DNA from: Mycolicibacterium sp. YH-1
Lineage (GTDB): Bacteria > Actinomycetota > Actinomycetes > Mycobacteriales > Mycobacteriaceae
Direction of reading: 5' to 3'
NCBI RefSeq assembly: GCF_022557175.1
Contig: NZ_CP092915.1
Location: forward strand, 558,001-622,000
Length of the DNA stretch: 64,000 nt
Shown: positions 34,689 to 48,477 of the stretch, one piece after another
How positions within the stretch are numbered: position 1 is the stretch's first letter
Layout: each line of letters begins with the position of its first letter
The notes under the pieces: model-generated
What the model was told of the DNA's origin: nothing
Seen by the model: the letters and a program-made list of their open reading frames with translations, nothing else
Databases searched by the model: none
Made by a program: the position numbers and the translations under genes

Positions 34689-35756
34689 CTAGGTGCGCGT
34701 GGTCCTGCCCTTGAGCGTCAGGCGCCCGGAACGCCGGGGTTTGGCGCGGCCCTCGTACTCGGCGAGTTCGGCATCGGTGGGTTCGCGCAGTGAGAGCAGA
34801 CCACCGAACACCTCGTCCTCGAGCTCGACGCGGTGCACGGTGACGTGCACGGGTGTCCACCCGCCGCCGTTGGCGCGCAGCCGCAGCACGCTGGACACCG
34901 GCCCTCTGTCGAAGTCCGCGACCATGGCGGACACCTGGTCGTTGTCATCGGGGTGGGCAAGCGGCTCGCCGTCGGCGCGGCTGCGCCAGTCGTAGAACGG
35001 GCACGGCTCGTCGAGCCACTTCAGCAGTGTCCAGGACCTCAGGTCGACGATCGCACGATGCACTCCGGGCTCGGCCAGCCCGTTGAGGATTCGCTGCGCC
35101 AGGTCGTGCGGGACGATGGTGGACCGATCACGGACCGCACGCCAGTTCATCGCGCGGCAGATCATGCGTTCGGGTCCGCCGTCGCTCTCCAACAGGACTC
35201 GCGCGACGAACCCCACCGCGATCGGGTTGCCCTCATAATCGGTGACATCCCAGGTGCTGCAGAACGTCCGGCCGGGTTTGGGGTTGATCGCCACCGCGAG
35301 GACCCGAGTCTCACTCGGGTTGAGGTCGCGGGTGGGCAGATCCTCGGCGAAGGCCCGGCCCTGGGTGGCCTCGACCGTCGGGTTCATCCCGCTGTTGCAC
35401 AGCGATTCGGCTGTGTCCGTGGCGATTCTGTTGGTCAGATCCCACTTCAGGGCACCCGGCACAATGCGCTCCTGCGGCTCGAGGTCTGGCGGGCCGGACC
35501 ACACATGGACACCGTGTATCCGGCCGTCGGTCATCTGCACGACCTCCGTGCGAATCACGAGGTCGTTCTTGGGGGTGATGCTGCTGAGTCCATTGCCTGC
35601 CCGGACGGTTTCGCCGATCGCCGACTGGATCGCCATCAGATGGGGATCTCGTCGCAGGAAGGCGCTGATCGGGATCAAGTTCTTGGTCAGACTGCCCTGC
35701 GCGACCACCGCGGGCTCGGCGCCCAGCGTCTCCACGAGGAGCCAGTCGTGGGTCAT
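34689..35756 (-). CDS. PAS-GAF-PAS tripartite protein (Rv3651-like)
   Basis: A 355-residue protein from the ATG at 35756. Features include DWLLVETLGAEPAVVAQG at the N-terminus, TFCSTWDVTDYEGNPI near residue 175 and LRSWTLLKWLDEPCPFYDWRS near residue 245. M. tuberculosis Rv3651, the positional equivalent, was shown by crystallography to have a PAS-GAF-PAS arrangement without a known ligand or effector domain. No catalytic motif is seen. The C-terminal tail is very basic. Function is unknown, a sensory or scaffolding role is inferred. Confidence 0.83.
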   Translation of the reverse strand: MTHDWLLVETLGAEPAVVAQGSLTKNLIPISAFLRRDPHLMAIQSAIGETVRAGNGLSSITPKNDLVIRTEVVQMTDGRIHGVHVWSGPPDLEPQERIVPGALKWDLTNRIATDTAESLCNSGMNPTVEATQGRAFAEDLPTRDLNPSETRVLAVAINPKPGRTFCSTWDVTDYEGNPIAVGFVARVLLESDGGPERMICRAMNWRAVRDRSTIVPHDLAQRILNGLAEPGVHRAIVDLRSWTLLKWLDEPCPFYDWRSRADGEPLAHPDDNDQVSAMVADFDRGPVSSVLRLRANGGGWTPVHVTVHRVELEDEVFGGLLSLREPTDAELAEYEGRAKPRRSGRLTLKGRTTRT

Positions 35757-35780
35757 CGACCCATTCTACCGGGCAGGGGT

Positions 35781-35798
35781 GCGCAAACCGGTTCGCGC
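35781..35798. promoter_or_regulatory. Imperfect 18-bp palindrome upstream of the PAS-GAF gene
   Basis: GCGCAAACCGGTTCGCGC is a palindrome with one mismatched pair, 25-42 bp upstream of the start codon and in the 182-bp gap behind the helicase gene. It has the form of a dimeric repressor site, but no regulator is assigned. Confidence 0.35.
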
Positions 35799-35938
35799 GG
35801 GCCGCGAATCATGCCCTGTGGCCGATCCAAGAAAACTGGGAAAGTGCTGGTAGGGGTTGCGTGAGGCCCTGTCGGGAGGTATTTTTCGACTGCGCGTTGG
35901 CCGACGGCCGTCGAGGGGTAGGTCGTCACGCGGGTGGT

Positions 35939-38266
35939 TCACCGACTGTGTTCGGGCAGGTTTGCGAGTACCAGGCGCAGCACTGCGACGGCTCCTGCCT
36001 TGTCGAGCGGGTCATTCCCATTGCCACACTTCGGTGACTGCACACACGACGGGCAGCCCTGCGGACACTCGCACGCCTCGATGGCGGCCGCCGTGGCCGA
36101 CCACCACGTCGAGATCCGGCGGAAACCGCGGTCAGCGAAGCCCGCGCCGCCGGGATAGCCGTCGTAGACGAAGATCGTTGGGGCGCCGTCCTCGGGCCCC
36201 ACTGCCATGGAGACCCCGCCGATGTCACCTCGATCGCAACTGGCGACAAGTGGCAGCAGGCCGATGGACGCGTGTTCGGCGGCGTGCAGCGATCCGGGGA
36301 AGCGGATGGGGTCCAAACCGCTGTCCTGCAGGGCTTCCGGGGTGATGGTGCACATCACCGCCTTGGTGTCGAGGGTGTGGGTGGGCATGTCGACCTCGAC
36401 CGAGTCGATGATCTCACCGTTGAGCCTACGTCGCAGGTAGCCAACCACGGTGCTGGACACCGACACTGGGACAATGCCGATGGTGATCGGACCGTGGCTG
36501 CGCCGCTCGCCCTGGCCCGTGACGACGATGTCTGTCACCTCCCGCGCCGACGTGGTGTAGCCGGGGTCGTCGGGCCGTACGAACGCGACGCCGTCCTCGA
36601 AGTCGAGTGAGTCGACGACGTAGGTCTCCCCGCGGTGCAGGTAGACCGCGCCGGGATGCACCGAGGCGGGTGCCTGCCCAGCCCCCGTCGTGCCAAGCAT
36701 GCGGCCCGTTCCGGTCTCGAGAATCGCGATCTGACCACCCGATGAACCTCGAATGTCCACTGCCGGATGGGGATCGAGGCCGGGGGCGGGGTGATAGCCG
36801 GTGGGCCTGCGACGCAGCAGACCGTCGTCCACGAGTTCCGCGGCGACCGCCTCGGCGTTCCACGTCCGCACCTCCGCGTCCGTCAGAGGGAGTTCGGCCG
36901 CAGCACAGAGGAGTTGCGGGCCAAGCACATACGGGTTGGCGGGGTCGATGACGACGCGTTCAATGGGCTTGCCCAGCAGCGCCTGCGGGTGGTGTACCAG
37001 GTAGGTGTCCAGCGGATCGTCGCGGGCGATCATCACGACCAGTGCGCTTTGACCGCGCCTGCCGGCCCGGCCCGCCTGCTGCCAGAACGAGGCGACAGTC
37101 CCGGGAAAGCCAGCCAGGACCACGGCGTCGAGTCCTGCAATGTCCACGCCCAATTCGAGGGCGTTGGTCGTCGCCAGGCCCCGCAGGGTGCCCTCGGACA
37201 GTGCCCGTTCGAGCGCGCGCCGGTCCTCTGCCAGGTAACCGGCGCGGTAGGACCCGACCAACTCCACCAGATCGGGGGCCGTCGCCTCGAGTCGGGCGCG
37301 GGCGCCCAGCGCGGTGAGTTCGGCACCTCGGCGGGACCGGACGAAGGTCAGGGTCCGGGCACCCTCGGCCACTAGGTCCGCCATCACTCGGGCGGCCTCG
37401 GCGCCCGCCGAACGACGGACCGGTGCGCCGTTCTCGCCGGCCAGGTCGGTGCGCAGGGCGGGCTCCCACAGTGCGACGGTGCGACTGCCCTGGGGTGAGC
37501 CGTCCTCGGTCACCTCGGTGACGGTGTGCCCGAGCAGTTCTGAGGCGGTGGCCGCCGGTGCGGCCGTCGTCGCGCTGGCGAAGATCACCGTCGGCTCCGC
37601 CGAGCCGGCCGAGTACCTGGCGCACAACCGCACCAGCCGACGCAGCACCATCGCCACGTTGGAGCCGAATATGCCGCGGTAATAGTGACATTCGTCCACC
37701 ACGATGAAGCGGAGGTTGCGCAGGAACACCGCCCAGCGAGCGTGATTGCGCAACAGTGACAGGTGGATCATGTCCGGATTGGAGAAGATCCAGCGCGACC
37801 GCTCCCTGGCGAACTGCCGCGCCTCGGTGGTGCTGTCGCCGTCGTAGGGACTCGGGCCGACGTCGGCCAGCCGGTGCACGGCAGCGGTCAGGGACTGCGC
37901 GGCGCGCAACTGGTCGTGGCCCAGTGCCTTGGTGGGCGAGAGATAGAGCGCGCGGGCGCGCGGGTCCGATGCCATCGTGGACAAAATGGGTAGCTGATAG
38001 GCCAAGGACTTGCCCGACGCGGTGCCGGTGGACAGCACCACGTGGCGTCCGGAGTGCGCGAGGTCGGCCGCCGCGACCTGATGCGTCCACGGCTCGGCGA
38101 TGCCCCGCGCGACGAAGGCCGCCACGACATCGGCCTCTGCCCACCGCGGCCACGGGCGAGGGTGTGCACCACGCGCGGCGAGACCCTCGACGTGACGCAG
38201 CGGATGCTCGTCGGCGTCCGTGCCGCCGACCGCGCAGTCCAGCAGCTCGCGGCCGAAATCCGACAC
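35939..38266 (-). CDS. DEAD/H-box helicase of the MrfA/Hrq1 type with DUF1998 Cys cluster (Rv3649-like)
   Basis: A 775-residue superfamily 2 helicase, GTG start, GGAGG upstream. Walker A GTASGKS lies at 81-87, the DECH box at 191-194, FASATT is motif III, and QQAGRAGRRG is motif VI. The C-terminus carries five cysteines from C732 to C747 (CECPQGCPSC..KC), the DUF1998 zinc site. This architecture matches B. subtilis MrfA, yeast Hrq1 and mycobacterial SftH: 3'-5' helicases, with MrfA required for mitomycin C and crosslink repair. It is divergent from a cold-shock-like leader and topA region. Confidence 0.93.
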   Translation of the reverse strand: MSDFGRELLDCAVGGTDADEHPLRHVEGLAARGAHPRPWPRWAEADVVAAFVARGIAEPWTHQVAAADLAHSGRHVVLSTGTASGKSLAYQLPILSTMASDPRARALYLSPTKALGHDQLRAAQSLTAAVHRLADVGPSPYDGDSTTEARQFARERSRWIFSNPDMIHLSLLRNHARWAVFLRNLRFIVVDECHYYRGIFGSNVAMVLRRLVRLCARYSAGSAEPTVIFASATTAAPAATASELLGHTVTEVTEDGSPQGSRTVALWEPALRTDLAGENGAPVRRSAGAEAARVMADLVAEGARTLTFVRSRRGAELTALGARARLEATAPDLVELVGSYRAGYLAEDRRALERALSEGTLRGLATTNALELGVDIAGLDAVVLAGFPGTVASFWQQAGRAGRRGQSALVVMIARDDPLDTYLVHHPQALLGKPIERVVIDPANPYVLGPQLLCAAAELPLTDAEVRTWNAEAVAAELVDDGLLRRRPTGYHPAPGLDPHPAVDIRGSSGGQIAILETGTGRMLGTTGAGQAPASVHPGAVYLHRGETYVVDSLDFEDGVAFVRPDDPGYTTSAREVTDIVVTGQGERRSHGPITIGIVPVSVSSTVVGYLRRRLNGEIIDSVEVDMPTHTLDTKAVMCTITPEALQDSGLDPIRFPGSLHAAEHASIGLLPLVASCDRGDIGGVSMAVGPEDGAPTIFVYDGYPGGAGFADRGFRRISTWWSATAAAIEACECPQGCPSCVQSPKCGNGNDPLDKAGAVAVLRLVLANLPEHSR

Positions 38267-38370
38267 CTCTCACCTCCTCGGCCGCGGGTCGCGGTGGTCG
38301 GGATCCGCCCCGGCCATCGAAGCACGATGCGATCCCGTAGTAGTAGGCAGTATTAGAGGAAGGAAGGCAC

Positions 38371-38436
38371 ATGTCACAGGAGCCGTTGAGCGCTCGTACG
38401 GCCCGGCGGCACGATCGGACTGGCCTGCTGGCCTAG
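38371..38436 (+). CDS. 21-codon ORF at the cspA position, possible cspA remnant
   Basis: A strong ribosome-binding site GGAAGGAAGG is followed by ATGTCACAGG, then 18 codons to a TAG. Other mycobacteria carry the cold-shock gene cspA (Rv3648c) exactly here, beginning ATGCCACAGGG. The start region is similar but the cold-shock domain is missing. It may be a deletion remnant of cspA, or a leader peptide. Similarity covers about ten bases only, so this is tentative. Confidence 0.3.
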   Translation: MSQEPLSARTARRHDRTGLLA

Positions 38437-38446
38437 TGTCGTTTTC

Positions 38447-39037
38447 GTGAGTCAGCTGTCGTTCTTCTCGGCTGAGTCGGTGCCGCCTGCGGTCTCCGAC
38501 TTAACCGGGATGCTCGCTGCCTCGGGGCAGGTGGTCCTGGTGGGCAGCGGCGCAGCGCAGGCGGTCCGGTTGTCGGTGGTCGTCGATGCCGTGTGGCGGG
38601 CGGAGGCGCTGGCCGTGATGATCGCCGAGGCCGGACTCACCCCTGAGATCTCCCGCACCGACGAGGAAACGCCGTTGGTGCGCACCGACGTCGATCGGCG
38701 GCTGTTGCCGATTGCGGCCGACTGGACACGGGGAGCGGTCAAGACCGTACCGCCCCAGTGGCTGCCCGGGCCGCGCGAGCTGCGCGCGTGGACGCTGGCC
38801 GCGGGAACTCCCGAAGCCGACCGCTACCTGCTCGGACTGGACCCGCACGCGCCGGATACGCATTCCGCACTCGCCTCGGCGATGATGCGGGTCGGGATGG
38901 CACCAACATTAATCGGCACCAGGGGGGCACATCCGGCACTACGAATCAGCGGCCGCCGACGGCTATTGCGCCTGGTAGAGAACGTGGGGGAACCTCCAGC
39001 CGGTGACGAGGCGTTCCTGCAATGGCCGCGCTCCTAA
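38447..39037 (+). CDS. Conserved hypothetical protein (Rv3647c-like)
   Basis: A 196-residue protein with a GTG start. It begins SQLSFFSAES and contains a central WRAEALAVMIAEAGL helix and the C-terminal RISGRRRLLRLVENVGEPP. No recognised domain, signal or membrane segment. It precedes topA in all mycobacteria I can recall, so a role linked to DNA topology or housekeeping is possible but unproven. Confidence 0.8.
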   Translation: MSQLSFFSAESVPPAVSDLTGMLAASGQVVLVGSGAAQAVRLSVVVDAVWRAEALAVMIAEAGLTPEISRTDEETPLVRTDVDRRLLPIAADWTRGAVKTVPPQWLPGPRELRAWTLAAGTPEADRYLLGLDPHAPDTHSALASAMMRVGMAPTLIGTRGAHPALRISGRRRLLRLVENVGEPPAGDEAFLQWPRS

Positions 39038-39169
39038 TTCCCCTCGCCGGGTGAGCCGGTTTGCATAGGCTGCGCCAGAATGCGAAATTGACAGTTGCCA
39101 TGGGCCGAATCGCGCGTGCAAGCGTGACTGGTGACCGGGTGGCGGCACAGAAGTGGAGTGGGTACGAGG

Positions 39170-42016
<2,847 letters not shown>

Positions 42017-42026
42017 GCGGTTGGGG

Positions 42027-43652
42027 TTAGGCGTCTGACGGCGTCGGCTCCGGCTGGGGGGCTTCGGCCTCCGCGTCATGGCTTATCGGCGGTGGCGAGA
42101 ACAGGTTCGTCGGGCGGGCCAGCTGCGTCGGTGCGACGCGGCCGCGCAGTTCAACGATCTCGCCGACCTCCCAGCACAGCGCCTCGGCATCCACGGCACC
42201 GCTGACGGCGATGGCCGAGGCCAGCACGTGGCCCTCCTCGAGTTTGGCCAGCTCGGTGAGGCGGGCGGCCTCGTTAACCGGGTCACCGATCACCGTGTAC
42301 TCGAAGCGGGCCTGCGCGCCGATGTGGCCGGCGATGGCGCGGCCGGAGGAGACGCCGATACCGAACTCGGTCTGGCCCAGCACCGCCACCAGTTCGTCGT
42401 GCACCTCGCGGGATGCCGCCAGCGCGGCGCCCGAGGCATCGGGATGTTCGATGGGCGCGCCGAATATTGCCAGCGCCGCGTCGCCCTGGAACTTGTTGAC
42501 GAACCCGCCGTGGCGGTTCACGGTGTCGACGATGACGCGGAAGAAGTCGTTGAGCAGGCTCACGACCTCCGAGGCGGGCACCGTGGAGGCGAGCTGCGTC
42601 GAGCCCACCAGGTCGACGAACAGGACGGCGACATCGCGTTCCTGACCGCCGAGCTCGGTGCCGCGTTCCAGTGCGCGACGGGCCACGTCCTCGCCGACGT
42701 AGCGACCGAACAGGTCTCGTAGGCGTTGTCGTTCGGCGAGGTCACGGACCATGTCGTTGAACCCGGCCTGCAACAGGCCCAGTTCGCTGGCGTCGTAGAT
42801 CTGCATGTGCGCGTTGTAGTTGCCGCGCTGCACTTCGCCGAGCGCCCACCGCAACTGGCGCAGTGGGTCGGCGATGGACATCGCGACCAGCACCGTCCCG
42901 GACAGGCCGATGACGAGCCCGGCAATGGCCAGCAGCAGGATCGGTGTGGTCAGCCGATCGGCGGGTGCGGTGAGGATCTCGAACTTGCTTGCCACGACTG
43001 CCAGCACGATCGCGAGGATCGGCACGCCGGTCGACAGCACCCAGGTCAGGACCTGCCGCTGAATGACGCCGGGCGCCCGGAAGTTGGCAGGCACACCACC
43101 GCGCAGCGCGGCCACGGCCACGGGCCGCAACACCCGCTCCGACTGCAGGTAGCCGATGATGGCGGTCGCCGTGGCACCCAGCGCCGTGGCGACGGCCACG
43201 ACGGGAGCGGACTTGCTGGCCACCGGCCAGCTCGCGACGATGAAGACGATGGAGCCCAGCAGCCAGTTCGTCACGTTGATCAGGGACCGGTAGTACGGCA
43301 TCTTCAGCGCGCGTGCACGGGCGAGTTCGGTGATCGCGGGGTCTGAGCTACTCAGCAGGGTGTCGTTGCGCTGCCAGCGGATCACCGGCAGCAGCATGCG
43401 CAGGGTCAGATAGGCGCCCACGCCGAACGACACGAAGAGATAGATCAGGAAGACCGCCAGGTTGAACACCGGCAGGTCCTGCAGCTGGACGCGGTCCTCC
43501 GGCGGCAGGCCAAACCGCAGGAAACCCAGGACCAGCAGCGCGCCGATGATGTCGGCCTGCAGCATGCCGAGGGTGAACACCGGCCACGGGGTACGCGCCA
43601 CCCACCGGACGAATGCGGTGATTCGCCCGATCGGTCTGGCCCCTGTGGTCAT
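42027..43652 (-). CDS. Membrane adenylate cyclase with HAMP domain (Rv3645-like)
   Basis: A 541-residue protein from the ATG at 43652; a GTG at 43673 would add seven residues. About six membrane helices occupy residues 25-255, a HAMP domain follows (SIADPLRQLRWALGEVQRGNY). The class III catalytic domain has the metal aspartates D347 (FVDLVGS) and D391 (FQGDA), the adenine-specifying lysine K387 and the transition-state pair in NEAAR. Complete catalytic set, so activity as a homodimer is expected. In M. tuberculosis Rv3645 is a main cAMP source, tied to fatty-acid metabolism and drug tolerance. It is a likely partner of the Crp encoded at 14511-15185. Confidence 0.93.
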   Translation of the reverse strand: MTTGARPIGRITAFVRWVARTPWPVFTLGMLQADIIGALLVLGFLRFGLPPEDRVQLQDLPVFNLAVFLIYLFVSFGVGAYLTLRMLLPVIRWQRNDTLLSSSDPAITELARARALKMPYYRSLINVTNWLLGSIVFIVASWPVASKSAPVVAVATALGATATAIIGYLQSERVLRPVAVAALRGGVPANFRAPGVIQRQVLTWVLSTGVPILAIVLAVVASKFEILTAPADRLTTPILLLAIAGLVIGLSGTVLVAMSIADPLRQLRWALGEVQRGNYNAHMQIYDASELGLLQAGFNDMVRDLAERQRLRDLFGRYVGEDVARRALERGTELGGQERDVAVLFVDLVGSTQLASTVPASEVVSLLNDFFRVIVDTVNRHGGFVNKFQGDAALAIFGAPIEHPDASGAALAASREVHDELVAVLGQTEFGIGVSSGRAIAGHIGAQARFEYTVIGDPVNEAARLTELAKLEEGHVLASAIAVSGAVDAEALCWEVGEIVELRGRVAPTQLARPTNLFSPPPISHDAEAEAPQPEPTPSDA

Positions 43653-43735
43653 GCGATAACCGTATCGGTCCACGGCGACCGTTAGCGTCCCCGTTAGGCA
43701 GGTTGTGTCGCTGTCGGCACTAGGGTGGGCTCGAT

Positions 43736-44953
43736 ATGAGCGGTGTTTTCTCGCGTCTGGTTGGCCAGGACGCGGTCGAGGCGGAGTTGGTGGGTGCCGC
43801 CGTCGCCGCGCGCGGTGATTCGGCTCACAGGGCGGACATGCCGACCTCGAGCGGCACCATGACCCACGCCTGGCTGATCACGGGTCCGCCCGGGTCGGGC
43901 CGCTCGATCGCCGCACTGTGCTTCGCCGCTGCCCTGCAGTGCACGTCGGATGGCACCCCGGGGTGTGGTGAGTGCCGCGCGTGCACGACCACCATGGCGG
44001 GCACCCACGGTGACGTTCGCCGGATCATTCCCGAGGGGCTGTCGATCGGCGTCGGGGAGATGCGCGACATCGTTCAGATAGCGTCGCGGCGCCCAGGCAC
44101 TGGCCGGTGGCAGGTCGTGCTCGTCGAGGATGCCGACCGACTGACCGAGGGTGCGGCGAATGCGCTGCTCAAGGTGGTTGAGGAACCGCCGCCGTCCACG
44201 GTGTTCCTGCTGTGCGCACCGTCGGTGGACCCCGAGGACATCGCGATCACGCTCAAGTCCAGGTGCAGGCACGTGGCCCTGGTGACGCCGCGGCTCGAGG
44301 CGATCGCCCAGGTGTTGATGGACACCGACGGATTGCCCGAGGCCGACGCCATGTGGGCGGCCTCGGTCAGCGGCGGCCACGTCGGTCGGGCTCGCCGCCT
44401 GGCCACCGACGACGAGGCCCGGCGCCGCCGCGAACGCGCTCTGGGACTGGCACGTGATGCGGCCACGCCGTCGCGGGCCTACGCATCGGCCGAGGAGTTG
44501 GTGGTCACCGCCGAGGATGAGGCCAAGGCACTGACCGGTGAGCGCAATGAGGTGGAGACCGAGGAACTGCGCACGGCGCTCGGTGCGGGCGGCACCGGCA
44601 AGGGTGCCGCCGGCGCGTTGCGCGGCTCGGCGGGTGCGCTCAAGGACCTGGAAAAGAGACAGAAGTCACGTCAGACGAGGGCGTCCCGCGACGCTCTTGA
44701 CCGCGCTTTGATCGATCTGGCGACGTATTTCCGCGACGCGTTGGTGGTGTCGGCCGGGGCCGGGACGGTGCAGGCCAATCACCCTGACATGGCCGAGAAG
44801 GTGGGGGCCATGGCGGCGCACGTGCCCGCCGACCGGCTGCTGCGCTGTATCGAGGCGGTGCTGGAGTGCCGGGAGGCGCTGGCGATCAACGTCAAGCCGA
44901 AGTTCGCCGTGGATGCGATGGTCGCGACCGTCGGGCAGGCCCTGCGCGGGTGA
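43736..44953 (+). CDS. holB: DNA polymerase III delta' subunit, clamp-loader (Rv3644c-like)
   Basis: A 405-residue AAA+ family protein. N-terminal VFSRLVGQDAVEAEL and the zinc-finger cysteines C69, C77, C80, C83 (CGECRAC) are typical of DnaX/HolB. The P-loop GPPGSGRS (50-57) has Arg-Ser where active ATPases have Lys-Ser/Thr, as expected for the non-hydrolysing delta' subunit. LVEDADRLTEGAANALLKVVEEPP and LKSRCR (the SRC motif) are present. It opens and loads the sliding clamp with DnaX and delta. The gene is divergent from the cyclase gene. Confidence 0.92.
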   Translation: MSGVFSRLVGQDAVEAELVGAAVAARGDSAHRADMPTSSGTMTHAWLITGPPGSGRSIAALCFAAALQCTSDGTPGCGECRACTTTMAGTHGDVRRIIPEGLSIGVGEMRDIVQIASRRPGTGRWQVVLVEDADRLTEGAANALLKVVEEPPPSTVFLLCAPSVDPEDIAITLKSRCRHVALVTPRLEAIAQVLMDTDGLPEADAMWAASVSGGHVGRARRLATDDEARRRRERALGLARDAATPSRAYASAEELVVTAEDEAKALTGERNEVETEELRTALGAGGTGKGAAGALRGSAGALKDLEKRQKSRQTRASRDALDRALIDLATYFRDALVVSAGAGTVQANHPDMAEKVGAMAAHVPADRLLRCIEAVLECREALAINVKPKFAVDAMVATVGQALRG

Positions 44954-44974
44954 CTCCGACGGGGTAGGCGCGAA

Positions 44975-45004
44975 TTGGGTTGGCGGCGCGGCCTGCCGTA
45001 GACT
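44975..45004 (+). promoter_or_regulatory. Candidate promoter of tRNA-Thr
   Basis: TTGGGT (44975-44980), an 18-bp spacer and TAGACT (44999-45004) lie 61 bp before the mature tRNA, in the gap after the holB stop. Hexamer and spacing match only. Confidence 0.45.
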
Positions 45005-45064
45005 CTGCTGCGCCTGCCACTCGAACGCTTGGCTGCTCTTACAAGCGCTCATCGGCTGGGCATC

Positions 45065-45140
45065 GCCGCCTTAGCTCAGTCGGTAGAGCGTCTCACTCGT
45101 AATGAGAAGGTCGGGGGTTCGATTCCCCCAGGCGGCTCCA
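45065..45140 (+). tRNA. tRNA-Thr (anticodon CGT)
   Basis: Cloverleaf: acceptor GCCGCCT/AGGCGGC, D-arm TAGCTCAGTCGGTAGAGC, anticodon stem TCTCA/TGAGA with loop CTCGTAA (anticodon CGT), T-arm GGGGGTTCGATTCCCCC, discriminator T and encoded CCA at 45138-45140. Same place as the Thr tRNA next to holB in M. tuberculosis. Confidence 0.97.
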
Positions 45141-45147
45141 TGTTCAC

Positions 45148-45213
45148 TTCGCCGAACGTGACACCACGGCGATTCTCAGCCCCGATTCTCGCGCTCACGT
45201 CACGTTCGGCGAA
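45148..45213. repeat. 15-bp perfect inverted repeat downstream of tRNA-Thr
   Basis: TTCGCCGAACGTGAC (45148-45162) and its exact complement (45199-45213) flank a 36-bp spacer directly after the tRNA. It could be the tRNA terminator or processing hairpin, or a dispersed mycobacterial palindromic element; the window holds only this copy. Confidence 0.7.
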
Positions 45214-45223
45214 TGGGGCTGGG

Positions 45224-45601
45224 TCACACGTCCTCGGCGAGCGCTGCTTCGGCGATCTTCGCCGCGGTGGCGGCCGCCGGGAAGCCCGCATAGCCACTGG
45301 CGTGGTAGATGATCTCGGCCAGCTCGTCGTCGGTGAGACCGTTGGTGCGGGCGATCCTGAAGTGGGCGTGCAGCTCGTCGTTGGCCCGCAGCGCCATCAG
45401 GATGCCGAGCGTGACGAGGCTGCGGTCGCGTCGGCTGATGCCGTCACGGGCCCAGAGCCTGCCGAACACGCTCTCGACGCCGATGTCCATCAGTTCGGGC
45501 GCGAAGCCGCTGCTGAAGTCGACGTCACCGTCGTCGTCCGGGATGGAGCCTGGCAGCAGCTCGCGGAAGACCCGAAGGCCCTCATCGCGTAAGTTAGTCA
45601 T
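45224..45601 (-). CDS. Carboxymuconolactone decarboxylase (CMD) family protein
   Basis: A 125-residue protein from the ATG at 45601. Features: LWARDGISRRDRSLVTLGILMAL and ELHAHFRIARTNGLTDDELAEIIYHASGYAGFPAA, the standard CMD helices. The paired cysteines of AhpD-type peroxidases are absent (HAHF instead of CxxC), so it belongs to the decarboxylase-like rather than the peroxidase branch. The precise reaction is unknown. It starts 22 bp after the stop of the large membrane protein and may share its transcript. Confidence 0.87.
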   Translation of the reverse strand: MTNLRDEGLRVFRELLPGSIPDDDGDVDFSSGFAPELMDIGVESVFGRLWARDGISRRDRSLVTLGILMALRANDELHAHFRIARTNGLTDDELAEIIYHASGYAGFPAAATAAKIAEAALAEDV

Positions 45602-45623
45602 GCTTACTATTCTGGCACGACGG

Positions 45624-48415
<2,792 letters not shown>

Positions 48416-48428
48416 TCACAAAAAGATT

Positions 48429-48440
48429 GTGAGTACTCAC
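48429..48440. promoter_or_regulatory. Perfect palindrome GTGAGTACTCAC, probable TetR operator
   Basis: A 12-bp perfect palindrome 37-48 bp upstream of the amidohydrolase ATG, in the 62-bp gap after galE1. A TetR regulator is encoded directly after the amidohydrolase. Site form and distance fit autoregulated TetR control. Confidence 0.6.
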
Positions 48441-48477
48441 TTTCTGTTGTAGGTTGGCGTCGACCCAAGGAGGCGCC

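Noticed and set aside
43653..43735. Inverted sequence around GTCCCCGTTA near the cyclase start as an operator
   Set aside because: Only a few paired bases and no defined symmetry centre; not distinguishable from chance.
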